Below, piece after piece: positions 1 to 12,070 of a stretch of DNA of 64,000 nucleotides. Both the position numbers and the translations under genes were made by a program. Source of the DNA: Alisma plantago-aquatica. Lineage: Eukaryota > Streptophyta > Magnoliopsida > Alismatales > Alismataceae. The notes below the pieces were generated by a model. It was given only the letters and a program-made list of their open reading frames with translations, was not told the DNA's origin and did no database searches. The stretch covers positions 244,821,558 to 244,885,557 of the forward strand of contig OY856409.1 in the NCBI GenBank assembly GCA_963693085.1, written 5' to 3'. Numbering within the stretch: the stretch's first letter is position 1; the number at the start of each line of letters is the position of its first letter.

Positions 1-400
1 GCGGCCATACTTTTCATTCGCGTCATCGGTTATACATTTTATTGTTTTTATTTAGAAGTTCTCGTGATAAGTGTTGTCGATTGTTGCTTGAAAACGAATA
101 TGCCATGGTTTGTATGTTGCATTAAAATCAAACCGTTGAATGGCAAATGCATTTACATTGTCTTCTCCTGTTTAGAATGACTATCAATGGATGTTATGAA
201 CATCATACACTTATTTAATTTAGGCACTTTTATAAACGTCATATTACATTTTAAGTGGTATGAAAATTTTATTCATGTTGATGAGTGTTTTATTAATGAT
301 GTATGTTATTATTCGAATTTTTTCTTAACGTTAGCTCAAACCAAATAATACAATTAATTGTGATATACACCCTTACTTTTGAAAATTATATTACTTGCAG
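1..400. other. AT-rich sequence without recognised genes
   Basis: This stretch is AT-rich with no long open frame and no recognisable repeat end. A splice-acceptor-like tttgcag-type string occurs near 393-400, just before the LINE-like sequence begins. I see nothing else to annotate. Confidence 0.5.
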
Positions 401-410
401 AATCTGTTAT

Positions 411-509
411 ATGGCTGGCCAACCACAGTCAGTGGAAGGCCAGGAAACCACAGGTGGCACACACCAAGTAGCGGGAGTTGGGACGACCCAACCCCGTGAA
501 CAGCAATGA
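411..509 (+). pseudogene. LINE ORF1 C-terminal remnant
   Basis: Thirty-two codons beginning MAGQPQSVEG and ending PREQQ, then TGA at 507-509. The tail is rich in Gln, Gly and Thr and has no recognisable domain. It is read as the ORF1 end because its stop overlaps the ORF2 start as ATGA (506-509), the usual termination-reinitiation layout of two-ORF retroelements. The gag-like and zinc-knuckle part of ORF1 is absent. It could instead be a chance open frame; the overlap is the main support. Confidence 0.45.
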
Positions 510-3500
510 AACTCCTAAGCTAGAACTGCCAGGGTCTGGGTCGCCCGGCGGCAGTACAAGCCCTTCGAGAGTTGTGTCGGAGGGAGAGACCCAATGTAGT
601 TTTTGTTATGGAAACTATGTTAGATGACAGAGCTTTAGAAAGAATCAAGAGGAGCTGTGGGTTTGTTGATGGTATTTGTTTGTCGAGCACGGGGAGAGCA
701 GGCGGTCTGGGTTTCTGGTGGCGGGAAGTTGAGGTGGAAATTACTGGTTTCTCGGCGCGACACGTGGAGTGCAAAGTGGTGGATTTATCGGCTGGACACA
801 ATTGGCATGCTTGTGGTATCTATGGCTGGTCGGCGCAAACTGAGAAGTACAAGACGTGGGACTTGATGAGGCAAATAAGGGGAAAGTATGGTAATACGAT
901 GGTTTTCTTTGGTGATTTGAATGAAATAATAAGCAATGAAGAGAAGAGGGGTGGCCCGATGAAACCTGACAGATTCATGAAGCCGTTCCAAGATGTGATA
1001 GATGACTGCAATCTTCTCGATTTGGGGTATTCCGGAAACATTTTTACATGGAGGAGGGGGCTATTTGTGGAAACGTTGGTGGAGGAAAGGTTAGACCGTT
1101 TTCTGGTGAGTGATGAATGGAGAGAAAAATATTCTGGCAGCTGGGTTCTTCACCTTCCGTTTTATCAGTCTGATCATGCACCCATCATTCTTTCTGCTTT
1201 GGTTGGGGAAGAAAGACAGAGGAAGAGACAGTCTAGATTTTTCTTTGAACCTATGTGGTTGTCCGAGGAAAGGTGTGAAGCTACAGTGGCAAATTCATGG
1301 GAGGCACATAATGATATGGATCTCAAAGACAAACTCAAAGGTGTTAGTGAGGACCTGGCTACGTGGGCTGCTACCAAGTTTGGAGATATAAAGAGGAAGA
1401 TCAAATCTACAGAGAAAAGGCTTGGCGAGGAACAAAGAAAGTGGCCGGACGGTAGAGTGCTGCAAAGATGTGATGAGCTGTCTCGGGAGCTTGAAAAATT
1501 GCACCGGGAAAATGAATCTTTTTGGTGCGCTAGAGCTCGAATAAAAGAACTAAAGGAAGGCGATAGCAACACTGCATATTTCCATCATAAAGCGTCGCAA
1601 AGGCTAAAGAAGAACACCATAGCTGGCCTTAAAGATTCCCATGGAATTTGGAAATCCAAAGATAAGGACATTCTGAGTATCATTGAAGATTTCTATAAAG
1701 ATCTTTTTTCCACTTCCAATCCAGTGGAGATGGAGGCTGCGGTGGCAGGTATAAAACCCATGGTGAATAATTCTATTGCTGTTATTTTGGAAAAGGACAT
1801 CTCGGATGAGGAGGTTAAGAAGGCGGTTTTCCAGATGCATCCAAATAAAGCACCCGGGCCGGATGGTTTGAAACCTTTGTTCTATCAGAAATTTTGGCAG
1901 GTGGTGGGGAAGGATATCTCAAATTACATTAAGGGGTGGTGGAAAGGAGAATATTCATGCAAGGCGTACAATGACACCTTGGTTGTGTTGATTCCGAAGA
2001 TAAAAAAACCAAGGGTGGTTGCTGATTTTAGACCGATTAGCCTGTGTAATGTAGTTTACAAAATTGCTACTAAGGTGCTCACCAATCGTCTAAAGCCTTT
2101 CATGGATGGCATTATATCTGAAAATCAAAGTGCATTCATACCGGGAAGATTGATCACCGACAATACCTTGATCGCTTATGAATGTTTCCATGCTATGAAA
2201 AGAGGGAGTGGAGGAAAGAAGGGACACATTGCGTTGAAACTCGACATGATGAAAGCCTATGATAGAATCGAATGGAAGTTCCTGAAAGTTGTTATGGAGA
2301 AATTTGGTTTTGGAAGAAGGTGGTGCGATAGAGTGCTGGATTGTGTTTCTTCGGTCTCTCACACATTCACAGCCAACGGGGAAAGATCAAACGCTTTTCA
2401 GCCTTCACGAGGACTTCGACAGGGTGACCCACTCTCTCCCTATCTGTTTATTCTATGTGCGGATGCTTTCTCTACTCTTTTGAACCTTGCGGTATCTACG
2501 AATACCATTCGTGGTATGAGTGTATGCCGCGGGGCCCCCCGGATCTCACATCTATTTTTTGCAGACGATAGTATTCTTTTTGCTAGAGGGACAAGGAATG
2601 AATGTCTGAAAATAGCTGAAATTATCAGCCAGTATGAACAGGCATCGGGTCAAAAGGTCAATCTCACCAAGTCCGAAATTGCATTTAGCAAGAAGATACC
2701 GAGAAGCAAAAAAGACGAGTTGCGGGATCTGATGGGTGTCAAAGAGGTGGACAAGCAAGCATCTTATTTGGGCCTACCGGCAGCCATAGGGAGGTCAAAG
2801 AAGAAGGTGTTCGAGTATATCATTGGTAGAGTGCGAAATAAACTACAAGGATGGAAGGAACGTCTCTTATCCAAACCAGGCAAGGAGGTGCTTATCAAGG
2901 CAGTGGTGCAAGCTATTCCTACATACGTTATGAGTGTGTTCCAGCTTCCTACGGGGATCATTGAGGAGATTAATTCTATGGTGGCCAGATTTTTGTGGGG
3001 GGCGAAAGCGGGGGAAAGGAAGATTTCGTGGTTGTGTTGGGAGGGGCTATGCAAGACGAAAAGGGAAGGGGGGATGGGCTTCAGAGACATGAAGACATTT
3101 AATCAAGCATTGCTGGCACGTCAGTTATGGAGATTGCTCACCAAACCAGATTTATTGGTAGCTAGAGTTTTGAAGGCCATGTACTTCCCGAATGGAGATG
3201 TTCTGAAAGCTCGACTGGGTCTCATTCCAAGCTACACGTGGCGCATCCTATGGGGGGCAAAAGCTCTCCTCATGCATGGAGTCTTGCGTAGTATTGGAAA
3301 TGGCAGGGACACAGATATTTGGGAGGATAGATGGCTGCATGGAGAAGAGGGGGACCTTTCACGCTATAGGACGGAGGAGGCTGCCGGGATGAGCAAGGTC
3401 AGTGAGTTGATGGTGGAGGGAAGAAAAGAATGGAACGTGGACAAGCTTCTAGATATTTTTCCTAGGCACGTGGCTGCTCGGATTAGGGAAATTCCAATTC

Positions 3501-4651
3501 CTATCACTGAGCAGGAGGACGACATCTTTTGGTGGCCAAATGCAAAGGGCTTCTTCACGGTTCGTTCGGCTTATTGGCTAGGGAGAATGGGAGGAGCAGC
3601 CTTACGGGAGAGGAATAGGGTGGTTCCGCATGACCTGTGGAGAGTGATATGGGGAAGGAGGTGGCCTCCGAAGCTTTCACACTTTCTATGGCGCATCGCT
3701 ACGGGGTGTTTAGCTACGAGGAGCAGGCTTCGAGATAGACATGTTACGGATGATGGGGTATGTCCAATATGTGCTCAACAGGAGGAAACAATCCAACATA
3801 TGTTATGTTTCTGCTCGGGGGCGGAAGTTGTGATGAGGGAGAGCTGGTTGCAACCTATGCCACGTCTTGGTAGCATGCATCATTTACATGACGACCTTCT
3901 GGAGCTGTTTAGAAATAGAACGGAGGAGGAAAAGGATGAGATAGCGGCGGTTTGGTGGACCATTTGGACGTGCCGAAATAACAAAATCTTCGATGACGAG
4001 CCCCCTTTTCCGAGGCCTATCCTGCAGTCATATCGGGCAATGATAGCTGATTACCGACGTTTCAAATGGGGAGGAGAGGACGAACAACAAGAGAATCATG
4101 CTAGGGGACGGCGGGCTGAAGACGGGAATGTTGGAGTTGCGGGACAGCTTCTACAGGCGGACGGGCGGGCGCACAGCTGCGTCTTTGTGCATGTTGACGC
4201 AGCAGTGAAGGCGGACGGACGTTGTGCTGTCGGGGGAGTGATTCGGGGGATGGATGGAGTATTCTTGGGTGCAACACAACGATGCATGAGAGCTGATTGG
4301 TCGTCGGATATTGCGGAGGCTATGGCTGCTAGAGAAGGAATCCTTCTTGCTCGTGACACGGTGCCACCACATAACCATATTTATCTATGTTCGGACTCTC
4401 TGAATGTGATAAACGCCTTGAGGGATGTGGAAAAGCACTTTGGTTATCTTGGTTTGCTAGCTGCGGATATTCGTAGTGTAGCCTCTTTCTTTTCTTCTTG
4501 TAGTTTCATTCATGTAAAAAGGGTTCAAAACTCTTTGGCTCATCTCGTTGCTCGGGATGCTCTACTGTACGACGGGCAGACTTCTAGACGGGCTACTTTG
4601 CCTGTTTTCTGGAGGGAGACAGCCGAGAATGATGTATTCTTTGTTCCTTGA
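506..4651 (+). pseudogene. LINE ORF2: endonuclease, reverse transcriptase, RNase H; one nonsense codon
   Basis: The product nicks target DNA and reverse-transcribes LINE RNA. The natural start is ATG 506. Codons 1-5 read MKLLS, codon 6 is TAG (521-523) where the family has the Trp of SWNCRGL, and the frame is then open to TGA 4649-4651 (1,381 codons). Numbering residues from Leu at 572 as 1: APE-type endonuclease to about 215 (METML, GDLNE, SDHAPI near 200); reverse transcriptase about 450-740 with LKLDMMKAYD (near 554), GLRQGDPLSP (near 614) and the FADD active site (near 663); zf-RVT Cys/His region about 1030-1080; RNase H about 1203-1325 with HVDAA, an AEA Glu, CSDS and a final VARDA Asp. 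All catalytic residues I can check are present, so one G-to-A change is the only visible lesion. Without readthrough the endonuclease N-terminus, including the metal-binding Asn, would be lost. Confidence 0.92.
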
Positions 4652-4689
4652 TTTTATATGAATGAAAGTGTCCGAATTCAAAAAAAAAA

Positions 4690-5180
4690 GTGATGGGGAG
4701 GATAATTTTTATTATAAAATACCTTACACAAGTAAGAATCATATTTATGAGAACGCTATTTTACACATTTGTCTAAATAAGTAGTGGAGTTCTGAAAGAA
4801 AACTTCTTTCATCATGATTCACCGTACTTTTTCATGGGGACAAAAATAGATCAAAATTCACTATGGATTCACCATAGATTCACCATGGTTCCTTATCACT
4901 ATGGCAAACAAACAACATTTTTGGACCTACAAGAATGTGTATTATATATATGTATAAATATATAATAAAGGTACGCGGGTTTAGGGGGTATTGGTACCGA
5001 AAGAACTATTATTGGACCTACAAGAATGTGGGTATTATATCTCATGGGTAAGCAAGTGCACGGCTCCAGAATTATATACCCCTGACGGGTCTTGCTAAAA
5101 TCCAGGTATACAAGTATGCGGGTATACCCATAGACGTCCAGCCTGGTTGGATATTACCGTGCACCAGCTTAGACTCCTAA
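4690..5180. repeat. Intergenic AT-rich DNA with a 91-bp direct repeat
   Basis: Sequence between the LINE tail and the next gene. A 19-bp string, ttggacctacaagaatgtg, occurs at 4921-4939 and again at 5012-5030. This marks a partly duplicated unit of about 91 bp (4921-5011, then a partial copy). No coding region is seen. Confidence 0.5.
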
Positions 5181-5187
5181 AATACCT

Positions 5188-5471
5188 AACCCTAATATAT
5201 TAAAACCCTAAGCTTGGAATCGTAACCGGGAAGTGTTACATTCAATCTGATCAATAATATAGAAAGAACGGTCATTCCTTCTCTGTCTTCCGGGCTATGG
5301 GCCGAAAGCTGTAATGTCTACTACGGTCCCACGTTTTCACAATCTCATGCCCGCTAGGTTTCTTCGCCGCCAATTAAGGTAGTCTCCACAAGTCAAACCC
5401 GTGATCCTGTCCGCGGCACTTACGAAACCCTTCCTCTGCCTTCGATATAGAGAATGTTTTTTATATATATA
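5188..5471 (+). promoter_or_regulatory. Promoter: telo-box, site II-like element and TATA
   Basis: AACCCTAA lies at 5188-5195 and AAACCCTAA (a telo-box) at 5203-5211. TGGGCC, a site II (TGGGCY) core, is at 5298-5303. A TATATATATA run at 5462-5471 sits about 117 bp before the ATG at 5588. Telo-boxes paired with site II elements are known in plant promoters of ribosomal-protein and cell-proliferation genes. Assigning them to the downstream gene is inference from position and order. Confidence 0.5.
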
Positions 5472-5587
5472 CACAACCGAAGCAAAGCGATCACATCCTC
5501 CCTTTCGCTCAAACATAAACCGAGCCGCAAAACTCTTCACGTCCTCTCACCCATTACTTTGCAGAATCCCTTAAGGCTTCAACAACT

Positions 5588-6295
5588 ATGGGCAACAAAG
5601 CGTCTCAGGATCTTACGACCATGAGGAAGAAGAAGAAGAATCCTTCCACCCCAACCAAGCCGGCGTCAGCCGACCCTTCAAGCACCACGACGACTGCGGC
5701 GCCGCAGTATCCTCCACGAGTCATCCTCAACACGACTGTCTTTGCCACAACAATGCCCGTTCTCTTACTCCTTGAACTATTCCTATGCGACATCCTCCTC
5801 ACCGCCGCCGTCGAGCAATCCGCGCACCGGCTCAGCCCGATCTACATCATGGTTTACATCCTTTTGGCGTTCATCGCATTGGACGTAGTGATGTATGGCC
5901 TCTACTGCTGGGAAGCGTCCGGGCGTAACATAGTCCTTGGCCGCGACGGCACGCTAGGTTCGAGGCTCCATCTGTGGATCCAGGAAGAGGAGGCACAGTT
6001 CGTCTTGGCTCTGAAGGATGTCTGGGCTGTCGCGGTATACTGTCTGGAGTACGCCTGGGCGGCCGCGCACGAGGCCAGCGCCCGCGCATCGTTGTACATG
6101 GAGACTATTCTACGTCCCTCCTTGGCTAAGCTTGTGGCGTTCTTTGGGGCATCGGGCAGGATGGGGTACCGGTCCACTCCACACGGCGGCACCAGGGTAA
6201 CTGTTTCCTTCTCCCTGCAGTTTGGACGCCCATCCCCGGGGTATGTCTCTTACGACGCCGTTTACAGTGACACGAGTAGCGACTCCGACGACTAG
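5588..6295 (+). CDS. Putative N-myristoylated two-TM membrane protein, intronless
   Basis: I do not recognise this family. It is a 235-residue frame from ATG 5588 to TAG 6293-6295. The N-terminus MGNKAS fits the N-myristoylation pattern (Gly2, Ser6) and is followed by a Lys/Arg cluster (13-17) and a Pro/Ser/Thr-rich stretch (18-40). Two hydrophobic segments, about 51-75 and 85-107, look like membrane helices joined by a short loop. The middle is amphipathic with several Trp. The C-terminus has a Gly/Ser/Tyr-rich part and ends in an acidic SDTSSDSDD tail. The coding sequence is GC-rich with many G/C third positions, unlike the AT-rich flanks, which supports a real selected gene. It has promoter-like elements upstream and no intron. 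It resembles no transposon protein I know. Membrane placement and lipidation are predictions only. Confidence 0.65.
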   Translation: MGNKASQDLTTMRKKKKNPSTPTKPASADPSSTTTTAAPQYPPRVILNTTVFATTMPVLLLLELFLCDILLTAAVEQSAHRLSPIYIMVYILLAFIALDVVMYGLYCWEASGRNIVLGRDGTLGSRLHLWIQEEEAQFVLALKDVWAVAVYCLEYAWAAAHEASARASLYMETILRPSLAKLVAFFGASGRMGYRSTPHGGTRVTVSFSLQFGRPSPGYVSYDAVYSDTSSDSDD

Positions 6296-7619
6296 GGTGT
6301 CGGCGGCGACGCCAGGGGTATACACTCCCAGTCTTGATTTGCTCCGTTTTTTGTGGACTTCTGCAATAGCTTGGTCAGTTAGGGTTTATTTTAGGGTTTG
6401 ATGTATTACTTTTTCCTTGTTACTATGCACTTCCCTCGGGTCTTACTCTTTTGATAAAATCACAATGGAATTTTCAAGTGCTTATCGATCTGTGGTTTTC
6501 AGATTTCTTCCTCGTGTTGTGTGTTGAAATATGCGGGGATCTGTTAGGAGTGATACGACTCCGATCATTATAATTAAGTAGTATTGTAGTTTTAAAATTG
6601 GAGGTCATTGATTAGTTATGGTATTTATATATAATGGGATTTATAACCATTACATATTTATGTTGCAAACAAATCACTCAACTTTGACGGTATTGAAACT
6701 CATACCGTTTATATTCATGTCGTAATGTTTTGCATTCTCCAAGATGAACTTTCCTTAATGACAAATTTTATACACAACCTTTGTTAAACCTATTACCAGC
6801 TACCTTTTTAACTATGTTAAGATTGTTGAATTCATTCAAGAGGTTTTGGCTATTCATATATACATATGACCAACACCTTATTTTAGTCTTTAACTAATCG
6901 ATTAATTAATCGGTCGACATGAGCCCAATGAGTCAATGACCAGCACCTCACCCCAATTTAATATTTCTCTAACCCACAAAAAATGTTACATGTATTATCT
7001 CCTCACTACTACATATCTTACTAGAGATGGTAATCTCTAGGTCCTATCTCTAATCATTAGATGCAGAAACATTGGGCGGTAAATAAAGGAATTTACATCC
7101 ACGGGTCTGTGGCTCACACCTTGCATCCTAGGCTTGGTTCTAACTAGTAAAAATGAAAGTGATCATCTTCAAAACATCCATATTTGAGTACATATACCAT
7201 TTAGAGAAATGCACCATGAGAGTTCACTGTGTTATCCATCACATGACAACAAAGTAAAATTTAGGACAATACTTGATTCAATTTTTAACTAAAGCATGTA
7301 TATTTCAAACAAATAAGGACACTATGTTTGCCCAAAAACAGCAAGTCTTATTCAAAAAAATCACTTTGGCATATTATTCAAATACACCATGTCATATGAC
7401 ATCGATTTTGACACAAAAATTAAACGTGTAGCCATCAACTTTACTTCATATATTACATTGTTTTTGCTCTTCCACCTTTGAGGCTTTCTCTAGTATTTTC
7501 ATTTGTCCTATATCTTGTATTTTCGACATCTTGCATTGCAAATTTATTTTCAATTAAATTTCATCCATGAAATATAGTGTAACACAATCAATAAATAAAG
7601 TTCTCAAATTGGTTCATGT
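6296..7619. other. Intergenic, no gene seen
   Basis: AT-rich DNA after the putative membrane-protein gene. A gataaaat string near 6452 could serve as a polyadenylation signal for that gene. No open frames of note and no repeat boundaries are recognised. Confidence 0.4.
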
Positions 7620-7925
7620 GGAACACATCTTACTATAAAAAAGGTAATCTATACTAATTTAAATGTGTATGCATATGGTCCAACTGTCATATTTTTTCCC
7701 TATTGTATCATTTTGCATTTATGTAGGAAAAAAGGAATACGGGTAATTGTAACAAATTTAGAATGTTGTACACATCTTATTTTAAAAATGGTATTCTATA
7801 CTACTTTAAATGTGTACATATGGTCTATGATAATGATTTTGATCTATTAGATTTTTCCCTATTGTATCATTTTGCATTTATGTAAGAAAAAAGGAAGATG
7901 GGTAATGGTAACAAATATGGAAAGC
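7620..7925. repeat. Two-copy direct repeat, ~150 bp unit
   Basis: Copies at about 7620-7767 and 7768-7925 share cacatctta, tctatacta, ttaaatgtgta, catatggtc and ttttccctattgtatcattttgcatttatgta-type blocks with some divergence. This is an old tandem duplication in non-coding DNA. Confidence 0.6.
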
Positions 7926-8265
7926 AAGGGGATTCAACAAGTGTGGGTGTTCTTATCTCATGTTAGTGACATTATGTGCCAATACCTAATTTAAAGGAGG
8001 CATGTTTCTCCATTGGAGAATAGTAACCATTGTATGGATAAGAAAAATAAACATGTTAGTTTGTATATGATTCTCATTCTAATATAAAATAAAATAATAA
8101 GATTAATTATGTATACTCCTATAAAAATAGGGAGTTTTTTTATACAATTTACAATAATGCCATTTTTACAATTTTTAACCCATCACAACGTATCATTTTG
8201 AAATGATGCCTTCTTAACTCACTTTCTTCTCACAGTTTTTCTACATTTTTTATTCATTTCTTCCA

Positions 8266-9620
8266 AAAAAAACCTCACATCCCACGAACGAAGACCACCT
8301 CTCTCTCCCACTCTTCTTATCTCCCTACTAACACATCATTAACTACTCCCTAATATTTCTCTAATTGCTTTCTTTTTCTCTACCAATGGCTCTTCTCCCT
8401 ACCCCACTCCCCTCTCTTTATTTTCTAATAGTTATCAGAGAATGGAAATATGACATCAATGAATAAATTCACTTATGCATTGATTCACTAATGGAAATTT
8501 ATAAAACACAACATCACATTTTTTTATTGTTTACTATTAGAAACAACAAACAACTATGTCGCCTACCCCTAATTATGTATTCCCACTAAAACTAAGTCAA
8601 CCTCCCCCACTCCCTCACTCTATCCATATGCATCTGTTGTGATGGAAACACAACAAAAAAACACCCACTCCCTCTATATTCACCTACTACCTACTCTTTT
8701 CTTTCTCTCTCCTCACTTCGTCAGTTTCTCCCTATTAATTTTCTTTTTTTGTGTTTGTGCATTAATTGCTTACAAGACCTACTATTCTAACAAATTCTCC
8801 ACAATTAAGTCCCTGCTAATCTACATTCTCCAAGAAAAATTCTACATTAATCATTAGATCTCACTTATGATGATGTGTACCATCTCTCCCAAGAAAAACT
8901 CTACATTAATCATTAATCAATCTCTCACCTCAACCACCTCTCTCTCTCCCATTCTCATCTACAACCTCTGTCAATTCTCCCCCCACTCTTATTGTATCTC
9001 CACTAATATGTCATTAACTACTTCCTAATTTCTCTCCTAACTACTTTCTTTTCCACTACCAACGGTTCTTCTTCTCCTTACCCACTCCCCTTTTTTATTT
9101 CCTAATAGTTATCACAGGACGGAAATATGTCATTGGCGAATAAATTCACTTATGAATTGATTCACTAATGGCAAAAACTAAAACACACCATCTCATTTTT
9201 TTGTTGTTTACTATTGGAAAAGGCAAACAACTACGCCTCCTACGCCTACTTATTTATTTTTCCCATTAAAACTAGGTCAACCTCCTCAAATCTATCCATA
9301 TGCATCTATTGCAATTGAAACCCAACAACAAACCACCCACTCCCTATATATTCTCCTACTACCCACTCTTTCCTTTCTCTCTCTTCACTTCATCAGTTTT
9401 CCCCCTCTTGAATTATTACTTTTTTTGTGAGTTTATGTATTGATTACTTACAAGACCTACTATTCAATAAATTCTCCACATTTAGGTCCCCACTAATCTA
9501 CTTTCTCCCAAGAGAAACTCTACATTAATCATTAGATCTCACTTCCCATGACATGTACATCTCTCCCAGGAAAAAGTGTACATTAATTATTAAATCTATC
9601 TCTCACCACTCTATTTGAAT
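8266..9620. repeat. Two-copy direct repeat, ~674 bp unit, C/T-rich
   Basis: The strings cattaactactccctaat (near 8338) and cattaactacttcctaat (near 9012) anchor two copies offset by about 674 bp. Both contain the same series: ctctctctcccactct, cctaatagttatcac/gag, gaataaattcacttatg, attgattcactaatgg and ctacattaatcattag. The sequence is pyrimidine-rich on the plus strand and has no credible coding capacity. Confidence 0.65.
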
Positions 9621-10969
9621 TTTTCTTTCACGCATCTATACTTATATACACAAAAAAAGAGGGTTTCTCTTCTCCAAAATTTTCTCAAATTATCAGTATT
9701 TTTAATTACATTATCCATGTCATTGTATTTACATGCCAATGTAGTCTACAACCAATATCACATTGAATAAGCTAACTTCTTATGTTTTTGCAGTAAGATA
9801 CAAAAATTATTTAGTCAGTCAATAATATGAACTAAATTAATCTAGAAGTAATATTTTGGTTGTACAAGAAAAATGTATCCAATTTGATGTGTCATGTGCA
9901 TGGGCACGTGTGTGTTTACTAGTTGTACAAAACAAAGACTTATCAAAAGTGAACCATACCACTATATGCATCATCGCTATATATTTTCATGACATGTTGT
10001 CACAGAACTATTTGTTACCCTCATCCTATCCTCACTGACTAAAGAGTCTGTGGCAGTAGGCTTTGGGTGTCTGTTCATAAAATGGCACAATAATTTCACA
10101 CACATAATATATATGTAAAAGCAATAACAACAAGATATAACAAGATACAAAAAGGAGATAGAGAAGCATGTACCCATTTCTATTTCAATTATATCCCATT
10201 TATGTTTCATTTCAAGGAAGTTAGAGTCTTGGGTGCTTCAGATCTTCATTTAGCAACTACAAGTTCGATAAATAAAATATATCAATGTGAGTGCATTGAG
10301 TACGCTATGAATAGCTTAAGAGTATATAAAAGTTTCTTGGCTAGAAATATCATAATATATAAGAAGTAGAACAAGGAGAGAACACTTAACGACATTATTT
10401 TATACAAAACATGTTTTAGGTTTCTTTATCTATTATATTTGAACAACAAAATATGGCCATTGACCAATTTCCTCAAAGGAAGGGTCTGTAAGGGTGCTCA
10501 AGATTAGTTAACTCTTTTTTATAAGTGAGGGACCTCAAGACGAAAATCAACGAGCTAACCTTATTTCATTCGTTCCTTGTGCCCTTACCCCCCAAATTTA
10601 GGCAGGTACATAAGGTTATATAATGGATTTCTCTATATTATGTTCAAGGTTTGTCAACATACTATAATCAACATAAAAGTAGTATCAATAGGAAATAGTA
10701 GCTCAAATAAGTAATTATCTAAGCAAGCATTCATATGAGCATACATACAAACAAGCCAATATCATAGTAGGGCTTACAGATTAAGTGTACCTTGCGAGTA
10801 GAGTTCAAATTATGATCCATGAGTAGATCCCTAGAAATTGTCCAACCAAGGGAACCTAGGATGTAAAAAGTCATAATTGGGATCTTAGATCGATAGTTCA
10901 GCGATAATATAACATCATATGAGTCATGTGGATGTTTCCATCGATATATGTTTCACTTAGTATCCTTTT

Positions 10970-11187
10970 TTTATAATGAGGAACCCCTTCCAGAATCGAC
11001 CACTAATGGACCACACCTAGACAAGGGTAAACCCTGAAACCAGCCGCGTACTTGTGTGCACCGCAGCATGCTTAGTAACGTGGGGTCTTGTTGCACCTCG
11101 AGGGTTACACCCAGAGTCGAACTCGGGTCCCTTCATTGGGGATTGCTGAGTTGCACCACTGGGCTACTCCCCCACCCCTCCCCCCCC
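10970..11187 (-). mobile_element. tRNA-derived SINE
   Basis: Read on the minus strand it contains an A-box-like TAGCCCAGTGG and, about 35 bp on, a B-box GTTCGACTC, the internal RNA polymerase III promoter of tRNA-derived SINEs. The body includes a GTGCACACAAG stretch and ends in a short A/T tail. The unit is flanked by a 16-bp near-perfect target-site duplication, cacttagtatcctttt at 10954-10969 and cacttaggatcctttt at 11188-11203, differing at one base. A C-run separates the promoter end from the right duplication. Confidence 0.7.
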
Positions 11188-11527
11188 CACTTAGGATCCT
11201 TTTGGTTTGGTGTAAGTTATATGTTATGCGAAACTCATTTTTTGAAAATTGTAGTTTAGTTTTTGGAACTTAAGTTCCATTCAATTCCATGTGATTAGTT
11301 TGTTGTAAGTGTAAATATGGAAATCAATTAAATTTTTTTTGTGTGATATATAAAAAGTAAGGACGAAAAAAATAAAGAAAGAGTCACATTCAGGACTTAT
11401 CAGAAGAAAAAAAATAACAATAATAACCTCAACAAGAGGTCATGATGTGGATTTTTCTCCTTTAAAAATATTTTAATATGGTATAGTTATGATTTTTATA
11501 AAAATATTGTGGTTCAAATCATATTAT

Positions 11528-11818
11528 TGTAACATTCCAGGATTTGATGCCTCGGATAAAATACTCTTAAAAGGAATGGTTGGACTACCCATACCACCAA
11601 GGTGCACCTCCTTTTCTGGGAGCCCATCACTAAAGAACTTCATAGTTAAGCGTGCTCAACTTGGAGTAGTACTAGGATGGGTGACCAGTCGGGAAGTTGA
11701 TCATGACTTGCGCGTCGGTGTGGACAAAGTGCGCAGTTAAGGCTAGTGGTGGTTTGTGGGGCCAGTCCTCATTCCTAAAACTCTACTAGAGCCATGGGCA
11801 GTGGGCCTAGACTTTACA
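11528..11818 (+). repeat. Cassandra 5' LTR with 5S-like pol III promoter
   Basis: Begins TGTAACATTCC and ends CTTTACA. Positions about 11615-11715 resemble plant 5S rRNA: GTTAAGCGTGCT (near 11645-11656), GAGTAGTACTAG, and the C-box GGATGGGTGACC at 11675-11686. This is not a functional 5S gene, because the 5' and 3' ends of 5S RNA are replaced by other sequence. Confidence 0.88.
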
Positions 11819-11821
11819 GAA

Positions 11822-11834
11822 TGGTATCAGAGCC
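11822..11834 (+). promoter_or_regulatory. Cassandra primer-binding site (tRNA-Met)
   Basis: TGGTATCAGAGCC, complementary to the 3' end of initiator tRNA-Met, three bases after the 5' LTR. It primes minus-strand DNA synthesis. Confidence 0.9.
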
Positions 11835-12056
11835 ATAACCCCTCCAGTAGGTGGGGCCCACATGGGCATGGCATGCCAGTCTTGAGACGTGCGGTCCAGG
11901 CATGTAGGAAAGGGTTGTCCATAGTTGACGTAGCCACCCTTGCACTGGTATTCTGTGATTGAGAGTTGGGTGCCCATAGGCCATTGTGGGACTGCACTGA
12001 AATGAGGTCAGATTATGAGGCCTTATAGTTGAGCCTTGACGAGGATGTCAAGAGTC

Positions 12057-12070
12057 TAAGTGAGGGAGAT
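12057..12070 (+). promoter_or_regulatory. Cassandra polypurine tract
   Basis: The purine-rich AAGTGAGGGAGA lies immediately before the 3' LTR and would prime plus-strand DNA synthesis. Confidence 0.75.

Larger units (their letters stand above)
401..4689 (+). mobile_element. Plant L1-type LINE, 5'-truncated
   Basis: A non-LTR retrotransposon in sense orientation. It holds the last codons of an ORF1-like frame, a long ORF2 (endonuclease, reverse transcriptase, zf-RVT, RNase H), a short 3' UTR with an ATGAATGAAAG-like string typical of plant L1s, and a pure 10-A tail at 4680-4689. The left boundary near 400 is inferred from the change in base composition. Nearly all of ORF1 is missing, so the copy is 5'-truncated, as is usual for target-primed insertion. 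The bases after the tail (gtgatgggga) have no match upstream in the window, so no target-site duplication could be identified. Confidence 0.85.

Noticed and set aside
11615..11715. 5S rRNA gene
   Set aside because: Only the central 5S-like part is present, inside both LTRs of a TRIM with PBS, PPT and TSD. It is a Cassandra LTR.
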